This document shows positions 24,990 through 38,389 of a DNA stretch of 64,000 bases, piece after piece. The DNA comes from Phlebotomus papatasi (lineage: Eukaryota > Arthropoda > Insecta > Diptera > Psychodidae). The stretch spans positions 60,078,627 to 60,142,626 of the forward strand of contig NC_077223.1 in the NCBI RefSeq assembly GCF_024763615.1, read 5' to 3'. The position numbers were made by a program, and so were the translations under genes. Under the pieces are notes generated by a model that saw only the letters and a list, made by a program, of their open reading frames with translations, made no database searches and was not told the DNA's origin. Position 1 is the first letter of the stretch, and every line of letters begins with the position of its first letter.

Positions 24990-26697
24990 CTGCAAAAAAA
25001 ACAGAAAAAAACCAATCAGAATACTAGATAAATAAAATTAGTGTCTGCATTTTTCAGCTGTGGCACTTTTTTTTAAATTCAATTCACGAATAGTGAAAAT
25101 TAATTTTAGATAAGATTTATAATAATTGGACCTCGGGAAAATTATTAGGAATGTATTCGGAATTGTTAAAGTTCGTAAACACTTTTTCTATTCAAGAAAT
25201 TTCTTCAATTTCTCATAATGTTTTTTGTATTAAATTCATATTTAAAAATTTATCTACAATAATAACGTGATCTCATCCGTAGTTTAAAACGCAAAACCTT
25301 TAGTAAACCTTTAGTAAAATCTGAACTAAAGTTCAGATTTTTAGAAAAGAATATTATATTGAGTGAAAATTGCTACTTTGAGTCATAACTTGGAATCTGT
25401 AGAGCGTTTTACAGGAACATTTAGGAAATGTTTCTCAAAAATGCCATATATTATTAAAACATCGTAATTCCAGAAAGCTACTACTTCTAGTGTTGTTATT
25501 GAAAACAAAATTCTCAAGCTTTCTGTTTGGTTTGCTTATTTTTGCCTCCACACCATTTTTGAGATGAATTTTTTAATGCTTTTGATGTAGGTTACACTAA
25601 AAAAGAACCTTCACATGTATAAGAATAAAGAATATAAAGATTATATACTTTCAGAACTTGGAGTATAACAATTAAAACCGAAAAGTTTGCAAACTTATAT
25701 CTTCCAAAATAATTGACTGTAATAATTTTGTTATCACTATTAATAAATTGCTAATCCCACAATTTCAATGCAAATATAAGGTATTTGTAGCAAATTTGAA
25801 GTTCGTAGTAAGGTTCGTATGAATGTGCACTAGAGATGTTAAAATTTACAAACCTAATTTTCTCAATATCTTTAAATCTGAACTCTGCACACGTATGAAA
25901 ACGATTAAGACCATTACAACAATCAAATCCTTTGACAACATTGCAGAGAACACAATTTAAGTATTATAGATGTTCAATATGTGACTTCTACTTCAATAAT
26001 AAAATATTATTTGTGTATTTTTTTTTACAATTTCACTAATTTACAAATTTTATTTGAAATTACCACATTGCGAATCTATAATTTTAGCTTCAAGTTCACA
26101 AGCATACTTAATAAACTTACATTATAAATAATACATACTATAAACAGATCTAGGCTCATAACTTAGTTTTAAAATAAATTTTTATCACATTAAATTTTAA
26201 ATATTTTGCAAGTTATCTTCATTGCATTTAATGACAAAGTTTGATTAAGTTTGTGAACTTTGAGACTTCTGAGTGATTGATGTAAAGTTCTGAGAGTAAT
26301 TAATTTCACAGATTCCGCGGAAAATTAGTTTTACTTTTAAGCTTCGTGTTGTAGTCTTAAAGCACTTCAAATAAAATTTCCGGAAAATTTTTTTTTTCTA
26401 AAATTAAAATTAATAACAATAATTATGAATTACGTATCGTTCATGCACAAAAATTAAATCTATATTACTAACACTTCTCCTATTCATAAGCTACCGACTT
26501 TTCGGATGATTTTTTTTCCCCTAAAATAACAATTAGGATTAAGCAATTTTTAATATTCGTCTTTAAGAACTATAAATTTGTAAAATAATTATAAGAATTG
26601 AGCTATATTAAGTGTATTCTCAAACAGCTAACACCTAAAAGAAACCTACATATATATCATTAATTAGCTTGAACATGCTTTTCGAAAAAAATGGAAT

Positions 26698-26730
26698 AAA
26701 AGGGACAGATAATCCTAACCGGCTTATGTA
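26698..26730 (+). repeat. 33-bp flank shared with 40888-40920
   Basis: Identical 33 bp ending GGCTTATGTA. At 40920 it abuts the 1.8-kb element directly; here a 2.2-kb element sits between it and that element. Confidence 0.85.
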
Positions 26731-28968
26731 CCCTATAAAAATTCTGAGCTGTCGTAAGCACTACTGGTAAGGAGGTTGTAGGCATTACTAGTATACAATA
26801 CGAAGTCCATAATTAAAGGGAATTTTTCGAACAAAACCCCTTAATTTTACTCCTAGCCGTCAGGACTTCACGTAAGATATACCTATTGGATACCGGTATG
26901 GCATAAGTATGGTCCCCCTTACTTATGCCTTACGACTAGGGCATATGTATAGAACACATGTAATGTATAGTTATATCTCAGTTAATTAAGGCATATGAGT
27001 ATGCCTTACATAGGCCCTACATATTATGGCTTACATAGGTCATAATTAACCCTTACTTTGTTATAAAGTAAGGCTCACGTGTAGCTCATGATAGTCTTAC
27101 GTAAGGTATTCTTGTAAGTTTTATGTATTCTATACTTGTAATGTGTAAGTCAATATTACAAAAATAAAAAGACAACTTTCGTCCTTTTTTTAGTGGTAAT
27201 ACCACCCACCAACCACCTCCCACCTCTCTACTATTATTGTGCAGAACTCTAACTACCAATCTAACACATTTTTAGTTGGATAAAAACTCTTCCTTACCTT
27301 GCCGCTGATGAGATTCGAACCTGCTATATTCCGTATACGAGTCCACTGCCTTAACCACTGAGCCAATTCCCATATGAGATCTACTTCGCAAAGTTTCCTC
27401 ATAAGGTGCGTCTCATGAGTGAAATGTATGGCATACGTAAGCAGTTTTTAATGATTTTACGATTTCCAAATTCCATTTCTTGATACCCTATCTATTTCTT
27501 TACATATGTCATACAAAGCAATAAGCTTATGAAAACCATTTTACACTACTTTAACAGATCTGCCAAGGGATCAATCGTTAAAGCAGTAAACTTGCATGAA
27601 TATAGTTATGGTTGCACGTTCTGCAGGTTCGACAGAGTCTTTAAAAGAAATCTAAGTAACAACTTTTTTCTAAGAAAAGCTATAGTATTGTTTTTACTTT
27701 AACAGTTCAAAAATTGATTAAAAATACATTCATACAATGAAAATACATTTCAAGTATCATACTATTGTTCTACAATATGGTGACGTCTGTGTATAGAACA
27801 TGTAAAATGGCTTAGGTTTATACCTTACGTAGTCAATACAAGAAACACTATACTATGGTATACAGATGAAGTTGTTTCAGATAGTCCTTACATATTACCT
27901 TCCTGTATGCAATACTTATTCTCTACATAGTACACCTTCCAAAATGATATGTCATAACCCCTTACCAGTATTGTATTAGTATAGAAAATACAAAGCGACT
28001 TCCTATTATACCTTATATAGTCAATACAGGTAAAACAAAACTATGATATACAAATGAAGTTGTTTCAGGAAGTCGATACAAATTGCCTTCATTTACGCAT
28101 TTCTAATTCCACGCATACTACATAATATATTTCTTACAAAAAGATATCTAGTGTTTAGTCTATCCAAAGATACTTTATCCGTTTTATCGATTCTATATTG
28201 AGTGTTTTTTGTAAGATTTTTAATAATTATGAGCCTTTTGAGTATGTAAATTTGCTCTAGAGGTGAACAAAAAATTATTGAATTTTCGATAATTTGTATA
28301 ACATTTTACCCGAAATGCCCAATTGAGAGAGAGTCTTCATTTCAAATTTAACTCATTGCAAAATTGGTCATTTCTCAGCCATCGAAATGGATTTACAATG
28401 TAATAGTCTTTAAATTTGATATACATATTTTATGTGAATTTGTTACTTAGGCCTTTTTCCAGTTTTTAGTTCATACGAATATTATATTAAACATTAACTG
28501 GTATGTAAACATTGTTTATAGCAAATGTATTTTTTATTTATTGCATTCAAAAGCAATACAAGTACAGCATAATTGCACATTACAAGAAATGTAGTAGTAC
28601 AATATAGTCTACAAGATGTAGGTATACCCTTCGCTTATTCATTTTGTTTAGACTTCTTGAAGTCACTTCGTATGAATGCCCTACTTAATGTCCATGTATG
28701 GTCTATGTAATCGTAAATTGAAGTCATTTCTACTTTTTGGCTACAAAATGATTACTTGTATGGAATACATGCTGCTTACATGTAATGACTTCTATGAAGT
28801 CACTACATGTATTCCTTACAAAAACCTTACATACTACTCTAAAGTAATTACTTACATGAATGATGTAAGTAATGTTTACATTTTACCTCTACATGTTCCT
28901 TTAATACACATCACTTGTAATGAATGCTCTACATAGTGCTTACATGTAAGGTCAGAATTTTTATAGGG
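26731..28968. mobile_element. 2.2-kb TA-flanked element with CCCTATAAAAATTCTGA ends
   Basis: Perfect 17-bp terminal inverted repeats (CCCTATAAAAATTCTGA), with further matching TAAGCACTA words inside, are flanked by TA at 26729-26730 and 28969-28970. The body is noncoding and rich in TTACGTAA/CTTACATAGG-type words. It holds a 188-bp-spaced direct duplication (27818 and 28006; both contain GAAGTTGTTTCAG) and a degraded tRNA-like sequence. The frame at 28676-28936 has no recognisable domain. The superfamily is unclear: the TA target fits Tc1/mariner, while the CCC start recalls piggyBac, but the target is not TTAA. Confidence 0.8.
27297..27371 (-). pseudogene. Degraded tRNA-like sequence inside the 2.2-kb element
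   Basis: Minus strand: an A-box-like TTGGCTCAGTGGTTAAGGC and a perfect B box GGTTCGAATC, spaced as in tRNA. The acceptor and T stems do not pair, so it is a relic or SINE head, not a tRNA gene. Confidence 0.6.
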
Positions 28969-28970
28969 TA

Positions 28971-30728
28971 GGTGAGATTCTTAACGTGAGCTAACTCGGA
29001 GTGCATGCAAATTCGATTTAGAGCTGAAGTTGGGAGACGCCATTCAGTTATCTTGAATAAAATTCGTGAAATTATACAAATTTTGTATTTAAACCAAAAT
29101 ATCAAGGATTTGGATGAACTGACAGAAAAGTGTTATATGGGTGAAATGTAGACCAGAATGTTCTCTATCATTTTGCCGTAGAACATGATCTCATCGATTA
29201 CTCAGAAGCCAAGATAAGCGAGGTTTTTTGTTTCTTAACTCGTTTTTTCATCCAGAGTTCCCCAAGTAGTCATTTGTTGAACTTCAACTATATCAAAGAA
29301 TTGTTGTATTTTGCGGGACTTTCCATTTAAAACCCCTATTTTAAGTGCTTGGTGGAGTAGAGGCAGTCAAATTGGCATCTGAGTGATTTGAAAGCGTTAT
29401 TATTGGAAAAATCAATTTTTTCACACTTAAACGGCAAAATCGGAGTAATCGCGTAGTCTGAGTGGAAAATGATGTATGGACGAAATGTAGAGACAAATGT
29501 CCTCTACAATTATGTTGAAGTAATCATTAAAATCGGTTCAGCGACAGTCGAGATAATTGAGGTTATGTGATATTGAAATTGGTTTTTCGACTGTGGCGCC
29601 CCTGGTGTTGGTCCCACGAAGTTCAAATATTCTAGAAAGCTGTAGCATTTGGTGAGATCTTTCGTTTAAGCCCTCATTCATCAAAATCGGTCACATAGAA
29701 CCGGAGATATGATTTTTTGAATTTCGTGAACTTTGACCCCTCATATCTCCGGTTCTATTAAAACCACAGCGCGCATACGCACCATTTTGGAAACGTCCTA
29801 GACTGGACTACAACATACTAAAATTTCATTAACTTGCACAATGCCGTTTTTGAGAAAAGTGACTTTGAATTTCGATGAATTTTGACGCTATCACAGCGCC
29901 ACCTGTGGTGACTTTTTGAACTTTCATCTGAAAGTGCTCATCGAGACGAAACCAAAAAGGTAAAATTTAGGTCGCTATGTTAATTAGAACCGGAGATAGA
30001 GGCCGGTCAATGTTCGAACTTTGACCCCTTATAGCTCGGGTCAGGGGTTATGGATCGACTTAAGGTTTTTTTTTGTTTGATAGGTATAATCAACGGCTAC
30101 AACATACTAAATTTTCAGCCCGATGCACAATGGAATTTTTGAGTTATTTAACTTTTAAGATTTAAAAATTTTCTTTTTGAAAAAAGCGCCCCTAGCGGTG
30201 GTTTTATGAACCTGCGATGTTAGAAGGGGAAGTGGCATTTCACGAGAGCTTTCCAAAAAGCCCTCACTTTTTAAATTCTGACAATTAGAACCGGAGTTAT
30301 GGCCATTTTAAGAAATTTTTTTTGGACCCTTATAGCTCGGGTCAGGGGGGTCGGGGGACCTTAAGTTTGGTATTGATGGAAAGCTCTAAGGCCCAGCTAT
30401 AACATACTAAAATTTGAGTCCGCTGAATGCCATAGGGGCGGAGCTATTGAGAAAACAAAAAAAGGGGGGTCTTCAAAATGGCGGAAGGAGGGGTGGGGGG
30501 TGGGGGGTCTATGCACCAAGTTACAATTTTCACCCGATATATAACCTTTGCCGAAAACCGCAAGTCGATATATTTTTTAGTTTAGGAGCTATTAAGCTCC
30601 AAAGAGCGGCCGGCCGGCCGGCCGGCCGGGAACGTAATTTTGGCCAAATTTTGGCCAAATTTGAGGTCGATCGGACGACATGAAATTTTGTTAGGATTAT
30701 AGTAGGTGAGATTGTTAAGAATCTCACC
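28971..30728 (+). mobile_element. 1.8-kb TA-flanked element, copy 1
   Basis: Starts GGTGAGATTCTTAAC and ends in the palindromic GGTGAGATTGTTAAG with AATCTCACC, so the termini are about 15-bp inverted repeats. TA flanks it at 28969-28970 and 30729-30730. Inside are diverged tandem units: GCGCC starts at 29596, 29896 and 30186, each followed by GAACCGGAGAT/GTTAT and CATACTAAA words. A CCGG microsatellite lies at 30607-30630. Compared with copies 2 and 3, a stretch of about 40 bp after it is missing. It is noncoding; apparent proteins of up to 89 codons come from the repeat. Confidence 0.85.
30607..30630. repeat. (CCGG)n microsatellite in copy 1
   Basis: Six GGCC/CCGG units in otherwise AT-rich DNA. 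The equivalents in the other copies are longer and include GGAC variants. Confidence 0.9.
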
Positions 30729-31035
30729 TAATAAGAGACAAATAACTTGTTCACTGGAGGGCCTATCGCTGCATCCCCTAATTAGTGAAAAATGTGCAGC
30801 TCGTAATTCGTGTATGAAAGAAATCTAAAAAACTGCACGGTTTTTTTGACCTAGTTTGGATTCATTCAATTATATTCGCATATACAAAGTTTTGGGTGCG
30901 ATTTTCCGCCTCACACAGATCTTTAAATATCCAAAGAACATTTTTTTTTTCATTTCCAATACTTTCAATATAATTAAAATTAAAAATAATAATGAAAAAT
31001 ACAAGTAACAACGAGATCATCTCAATTCCGATACC

Positions 31036-31078
31036 ACACTGTGAAAAGAAAGGGGTGCGATTAACTTTTTTTAAAAAA
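31036..31078 (-). mobile_element. Solo end of the CACTGAGAGAAA MITE family
   Basis: CACTGTGAAAAGAAAGGGG then GTGCGATTAAC matches the terminus seen at 12980-13015. No partner end was found nearby. Confidence 0.45.
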
Positions 31079-31247
31079 CAAATTCTTCTTTTGATATTTT
31101 TCGACCTGAGAAATGGGGAATCGTCTCGAAATTTCGTATGCAAAAATAACTGAATAAATCTGAAGAAAGTCAAAAAAATCCACACAATTATCTTATAAAC
31201 CTTAGCATGACCGATTTTTTTCCAAATATCTTTTAAAAAAATGATTA

Positions 31248-31460
31248 GGGGAAAGCGAGCTACCTTCGGACGATTCAAGCTTCGTATAACTCAATTTTTT
31301 TCTATGTTACTTATGTATTTCACACATGTCTCTTTTCTGGAAATTTGAAGCATTAGACTAACTATTAAAATATAATATCATTATGGGCATAATTCATTTA
31401 AAACACATTAAAAATGAACTATTCGAAGCTTGAATCGTCCGAAGGTAGCGCGCTTTCCGA
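31248..31460. mobile_element. 213-bp palindromic MITE with CTACCTTCGG arms (copy 2)
   Basis: The left arm GGGGAAAGCGAGCTACCTTC and the right arm (reverse complement) TCGGAAAGCGCGCTACCTTC both continue GGACGATTCAAGCTTCG. TA lies on both sides. Confidence 0.75.
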
Positions 31461-32353
31461 TATTAGAACTGTATTTAATACTTAAACCAAAGAAGAACCA
31501 AAGAAAATCGTCGAACAGGAACTTTTAAATGGTTATCATTTAAAAAATGTATTAATTCATTCAGTAAATAAATTTTTTACTAACTTTACCCACCAATTTT
31601 ATAAAATCGTAAAAATAAGAGAAGTTTTGGATGTTTGTCCTAGCGCTTGCATATCTGTTCGGATTTCCTTAATCATTCATTCTGTATCGTGCAGAATACT
31701 TCGAATCGACTTCTAACTTTTTTTTTAATATTCTTAGATAGTTTATCTCTAGATTGTGACAAGAAAAACTCGATTTTTATACAACCTTGAAATTCAGACC
31801 CCTCCTTAATAAAAAGTTAAAAATATTATTTTTAATAGAGGCATTCGCACATTTCCACTGAATCACATTAAATATGTAATTAAATTAAAATTGTAATTAA
31901 ATAATTAATGAATTAATTAGGTAAACACAAAATGAAAAAAATAATAAACAGAGCACACATAATATTGACGATATATTGTTTGTATAACATTTGATTGAGC
32001 TGAAACTGGTTAATATTTTAATTAAAAAACCGCGGATAATTCATTTTTAGGGTGCACTATTTCACAAAGTCTGAAAAACTCTCCTTTAATTCATTTAATC
32101 GTCACACGTCTTTGGTATCATATTTAAAGAATATAGAGAATAACATTACAGATCTACGAATTTAAGATATTATAATCAAAATTAGACAAATAGAATCGGA
32201 CATTATCATTTTGACAGTTTTAAAATTGAGTTTTGAAAAACTCAAATAACTTTATATCCATATATATATATATATATAGAAAAAATCAGGACGTGACTGC
32301 GACGAATGATTTTCCAATGTGATATCCTTGAAAGTTTTATCAGAAAATTGATA

Positions 32354-32773
32354 GGGGAATCAGGGGCAGTAGTTGTAAACACTGATTTTTGCGTCTGTAC
32401 TATTTGGACTTATGTGGACCATTTATTCAATGCGCTAAAGGTTCCTATAGCATCTATAAATTGATATAGGTCTCGTTCTCTGAAGTTTTACGTATTGAAA
32501 TTACATTTTTGGCCTATTTTCGATTTTCCGTGTTTGAATCTAGGGTAAAGGGGTTATACGCTCTCAATTTTTTCAGGAAATGTGAGGCATATGACTAGCA
32601 ATTAAATTATATTACAATGAATAACTTGTATTGAGGAACATAGGAAAAAATCAATTATTACGAAGCTTGGTCCTACGAAATATGTATAAAATGGGCACTT
32701 TCCCCTACCTAGTTTTAAAAAAAAATCGCACTATCTACGAGTACCCCATGTTCGCTACTGTCCCAGTTCCCCC
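32354..32773. mobile_element. 0.42-kb MITE with GGGG-rich ends
   Basis: TA then GGGGAATCAGGGGCAGTAG at the left; the right end, reverse-complemented, is GGGGGAACTGGGACAGTAG. The right TA is changed to AG. Confidence 0.5.
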
Positions 32774-32952
32774 AGTTTTGTACAGTAACACTTGTATCAT
32801 TTATATTGTACAGTATCATATAAACCGGTCTAAAACTTCCCCTAATGTTCTTTCAGAGTGTAAAACAAGATTATCTTGGAAATCAGTTAATTCTGTACCT
32901 AAATATTATCATGAATCGACTGGAAAACTCTTGAAATTCTATTACTTTGATA

Positions 32953-33413
32953 GGTAACTGGTACACTCAGTCCCGGCATGGTACACTTCGGAATTATGCA
33001 CCTGACGAGATTATGCACATACAATTATACAAGTTTGCCTACTTTCGGGAGTCAATTTATGAAATCATTTTTGAAATACGCCTAAATGTATACTATCTCG
33101 TGACGCGGGAAATTTGAAATCACTGTGCTTCTTTTTCAGAATAAAACTTTAATTTCTTCTATTAATGTAATTTTTTTAAAATTCTAACCATTTATTGAAG
33201 AACTTTGGCCAAAAAGTACTGTTTCTTAATGCATTTTTATTAAACAGTTGAATTTTTTTTTTGTTTGAACTACTTTTACTCCGCGCGAAATTCGATCTAC
33301 GGCCGATTTATTCAAAAGAAAGCCCCTGCAGGTATGCAATTTTTTCGATGCATAATGCCATTTCGCGCGTTTTTTTTTCGATCCTGAAAATGTGCATAAT
33401 CCCGGGACCGAGT
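32953..33413. mobile_element. 0.46-kb MITE with GTACACTCRGTCCCGG ends
   Basis: The left GTACACTCAGTCCCGG and the right (reverse complement) GTACACTCGGTCCCGG match at 15 of 16 bases, and ATTATGCAC follows on both sides. The target duplication is unclear because GTAC may be part of the repeat. Confidence 0.65.
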
Positions 33414-34504
33414 GTACGTTTCTGGTATTATTGTTGCAAAATCCGACATTTTGAAAATTTTTATTTTAACGTAAATTTGTATAAAATAATTTACATTTAG
33501 AAAGACGAAGGTTTTAAACCATCCCTGCTTTCAAAGAGGTAAACAAAAATAGTAATATACAAAGCTAAACTTAAACTGTCTCATCCTCCTCTAACTGAAA
33601 TACTGCATAAAATGAATAAGGACCTAAGATATATTAGAAAACTCACGACCATGGATCAACTTTAGTAAGTAAGTGTTAGAAACACATAAAAATATTTTGT
33701 AAACTTTTTCTTTAAGATTAAAATTTCATTAAAAATAATTCTTGTCATATGAGCTCTGTTGAATTTCCATTTATTTCGTCATATTTCTTAATGTAAGCAA
33801 AAGAAGGACTTGGCAAATTCCCAAGAATATTGGAGTTCTTTAGAAAAGATGGTGGTTCGGTAAATTAAATTCTATTTAGTTCTGGATGGGAGGGAAAATT
33901 TCTCTCTCAGAACCATTAAATTCACTTTATGAGATCCCTTAATTCCACATTTATAGTGTCACTACGAAAGAGTTAGACCATCATTAGAGACGACTTGTAC
34001 AGATAATCTTCAAAGGGACCTGCTCATTTGCCCACAGGACTATGGCCATGGAACATGTGACACTCACAGAATATGGCCACGATAAAGGGATAATTGTCAG
34101 TGGGGATCTATGGATAAGGATTAGTAGAGGGTGTGACAGAGGGGGATAGTGAATGAGGATGACATACTGGTTGTATCTCAAAACTAATTGTTATATCCAC
34201 TGAGTGAATTTCATTGATTTCTTATCCACTGATCTGTGTCACAGTTTCACCCTTAGGTCAATTTTGCACTTTAACAGAAGTATCCTTTATGCAACTTGCG
34301 TTCACCTTTGGCTCTCGAAGCCCTTCATCCGTGAAAAAAACATGACTGTTTTCCAGAGGAAATGGCAAAGAAAGAAAAAGAAGATGATGAAAATATCTCA
34401 AAGGAGTTCCTTGAGTTTCTCATTTCTATGAGTACAATAGGTAAAGAGACTTTTGTGTTTGAATTGAGAAAATACTCCAGAAAAGGTGTCATTATCCCCA
34501 ACCG

Positions 34505-34535
34505 CTATTCTCTTGCCCTCCCCCCCCCCCCTTTC
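34505..34535. repeat. Poly-C tract
   Basis: A run of about 13 C within a pyrimidine tract. A similar C run lies at 18058-18073. Confidence 0.8.
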
Positions 34536-35439
34536 ACCTTGAATTTGTATCTTATTTTTCCCATCAAATGGCAACAGCTCTGAAGATGAAGTTGCTGTGC
34601 TGAATTTAAAAGAGACACATTCCCAATGGTTTCTCGATGATCTATTCCACACGAATCCCCATCAAAATTACGAGGACACTTCATATAGGGTAACTGGAGA
34701 AAAAAAATCTCCTGTGCGAGATAAATCCTTTTCGATTTACACCCATTTTGTAAGAAAAAGAATTCCATAGCATAAAATACGAAAAATCTCTGCACGATGG
34801 AAATCTCGTCGAAAGGTGAGAAATTTATTCGTTTTTCACATCATAAAATTGGAAATTCTTGTGCGCAATATACAAAAAAACTGCATCAAAAGTTTTAGAA
34901 TTTTCTCACGAGTCCAATAAACATTTTCATCCCTAGCTTTTCTTGTTGTTTGAGTTTTTCTCAAAAAGTTCTAGTGACTTTTTTTAGCCTTTCGAGAATT
35001 TCTCTTAAAGTTGAGTGTTTCTCAGCCTTTAAAAAAACTATAAAGTTTGAAATAATATTGATTTCATTTTTCTTTTTTAAATTAATATCAATAAAGAACT
35101 TTGAGAGCTTTTCCTAAATGAGACCTTCAAGTTATTATAAAATGAAAAATATTTCTTGCATAAAGAACAATGACATTATTTTTCAAGTACCACGTTATCG
35201 AAATTATAATAAAATCTTACGGGTTCCTAAAAATAGATATAGGATTATATTTGTTAAGACTCCGGCGCGGAGCATCTTTTAGATCAGGAAAATTTCACAA
35301 AGTCAAAATTCACAACGCTTTCTTTCTTAAAAGTTTTGAATATGTCTATCTTACTCTCTCTAACTCTTCTTCTTCTTCTTTTGAACATCACACCATATTA
35401 AATTTTATGTTTAGTCCAATTTTGATCCTGAGAGAAGAA

Positions 35440-35695
35440 CACTCTCAGAAAAAAAAGAGGTTGCGATTAACTTTTTTTTCGTCTTTACTTTAACACTTTT
35501 TGGGTGTAAAAATATATCAACATTTTTTAATGTTAATTTTACACCTTTTAGGGGTAAAATCAACATTAAAGAAGGGTAACTTTAACCCATAATACACCTA
35601 AAAAGGGTAATATTTACACCGTTTTCGGATCAATACTGAAGGGTAAAATTGACATTTCCGGAGTGTTATTTTAACTATTTCGGATTTCTCTCAGT
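35440..35695 (-). mobile_element. 256-bp MITE with CACTGAGAGAAA-type ends (copy 2)
   Basis: CACTCTCAGAAAAAAAAGAG at the left and CACTGAGAGAAATCCGAAAT (reverse complement) at the right. The body, with repeated TTTTACACC/GGGTAAAAT words, is the reverse of 12778-13015. Length and both ends are intact. Confidence 0.7.
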
Positions 35696-38389
35696 GAGGG
35701 AGTCATTCAACTATCCTTAAAGGCCTAGATTTCAATCGAATTTGGATTTATCTGAAAAGTCTTGAAATTCCAAACCGACTGCAACAGATCCAATCAGTAA
35801 TGGATCGGTAAAATATTTGGTACAATTTTCTACAATTAATTTGATCAATTTGATCAATTTACAACTTCGAGTAGGTTTTAAAATTACGAGAAAAAGCTTT
35901 TTTATGGAGTTCGACCAGAATGCAAAGCCTCTAACGCTTTCCCACTCACTTTCTCTTTTCTTTATAAACAAAAACAAATACAACTTTTCCCTGTTAAAGG
36001 CACCAACAATTTCTGACAAGTTAAAAAAAATCCTTCATCCAAAACAACGATGTTTGATGAGGGAAATGTTGCAAACTAACAGTTTATTTGTTCATAAAAA
36101 TGACATTGTTGATTCTTTTTATGACTCCACCCTCAATAAAATTGCAATTTCCTGTGTGATCCATCTCACTCGCAATTTGATGATCCCCAGAAGAAAATCG
36201 TGCTGAATTTGTAGAAACTTGTAGTGATAAGCTCATTTTACTATAAAGGAGCTGTGATTCTTTCACTAAGAATTTCATTTTTTGATTTTTTCATTATGAC
36301 TAAAATAACTTAATTATGATGTTAATGAAATATTAAGATACGATGTAGAACGCATGACCAATTAGACCATTGCTAACCCAGTCAAGGGTGAACTCATCAA
36401 CCCTAATCTTCTATTCCTTTATCACAATTGTATTCTTAATACTGTGAATGGATGCTATTACTGCGACTTTTATCATATAAATTTAGTTGTTCTGCACTTT
36501 CATGAATGACCTTTTATTCTAAACGGAGTTGAATAAGGATTATAAATGTCACAGCTCAAGTTCTAAGACTTCAGAATTAGATAATCATTTAAGAAGAAAT
36601 TGCTTTACAATTTTAAATTAATGGAATTTATGTATTTCCTAGAAAATACAAAAATATAAAGCATGTTTATTCTCTTTAATAGAAATGTATGGAAACGTGG
36701 TGTAAGGTTAAAATTAAAGGCCTATCCAAAAAAAAATTTTTTTGAACATTAATGGGTCTGAAAATACCTATCATGTGAATATCAGATCGATTTGTATAAC
36801 CTAATGAACTACATAAACTGTGGTATAGAAAATCTTTTAAAAAACGGCCCTATTGAAGCGCGTGCGGAACTTTAGAGAACACGGGACCACACAGGACAAG
36901 GACGAAAAAGCTATATTGAAAGACTGTGCTCATCACAAGCAGTAAATAGGATTTTTAGGAGTGCTTTAATGTGCCTGGGCTAGTGTAAATAAAATATATT
37001 GAAGTTGTTGGGCAACTAAGTACAACTTTTCGAAGGGAAGAAAAATTCCAAGTAAAGATTGCGGGAAAATTCTCTCCATTTCTTAAACTTTTTCAATGAT
37101 GAAATAATCTTCACTTATCACTGAGAAAAATTATCCCTGAATAAGCTTGATAGCCCAATGTGATTTAATATCGTATTCCCATAATAAGATAATCGTTAAT
37201 GCCACTCCATCTCACAATATATGTCGTGAGAAAGTGAAGAATGGGTGAAGAAGAGGAAATAGACATGTGATCCTAATTCTATGCGACACATAATGGATCA
37301 TAAGTGTAAGCTTCATTAGCTATAATAGTTTGTTCAATATTCATGTTTGCGGTTATAGTCTTTCCCTTGCCACTTCCTTTCACGACATCCATAGAGAAAC
37401 ATGGGATTGCTCTTCGTAGGGGCTGAATTTTGCTGAAACTTCAATACAGAGAGGATTAAAATGGGTAACGGATACAGATAATGGTGAGAATTTCAAACAT
37501 GGTGTTCTTATCCTGTTTTGCACTCATTTGCTGAGGCTACAAAGTCACACAATGTGCTTCAATGGTGAATTTAACAATCCAAACCCCCCTGTAAAAGACG
37601 CATTGTGGAGCGTAAACATTCGCTGTTTTACCCGGACCAAGGGGGTTGGGGAAATTTACAAAATGGGAAAACTTTTCATTATGTTTCTCCTCATCTTCAT
37701 CCCATATCTTCCTAAACAGCTTACACTGTCTCTTAAGTCGAATTAAATGAATGGTGAAGTTTACAATAGATTCGCACTATGCATATACTTGCTACTACTT
37801 CCGATCGTGGAATTTCCTGGGTAACTTCTCGATACCATTGAAACTTTCGATGGAATTTACCCCAAACTATCACAAGGATGAACTTACAAAATACACTCCA
37901 ATATCAAGAACTGAAACCAGGAGTTTAATACGATGCCCTTAAGAATACTCTTGCAATAGATAGTTTAACTGTTAACTATATCCAAATAGACAGCAAATAT
38001 ATAATCTTTGGATTTTAAAATGTTTGTTATCTGTGCTCACTTCCCAGTGAAATACTTTGTCATATTTATTCAAAATTTAAATTTTCTGTTATGGCTAACG
38101 TAAAGTTGTGTAATGAATTATTGTGAACTTTTGTTAATTATTCTAGTAAGATATATTTAGAATGTATTTAGGCATTTTACTACTCTTAATCGGCTTGTGG
38201 ATTTAGACTATCAGATGACTTTTTCACGAGTAATTTTTTGGGAAAATATTTGAATTTTATTAACTAATATTAAAACTACAAGTATCCTTGTACCCTTTTA
38301 CAATTTGAATAAGTATAACAAATAAGAGCATTTCTCTATAAACTTATGGTAAAGCGTATCGAATAATACTATAATTAAAGAAGAAGGAT

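Noticed and set aside
27297..27371. Functional tRNA gene
   Set aside because: The A and B boxes are present, but the acceptor and T stems do not pair.
30862..31278. Longest minus-strand frame (138 codons)
   Set aside because: AT-rich Phe/Ile/Lys composition, no recognised domain or splice context, and it overlaps MITE ends.
35817..36206. Plus-strand frame of 129 codons
   Set aside because: No family, low-complexity start, and overlapping open frames on the other strand; consistent with chance.
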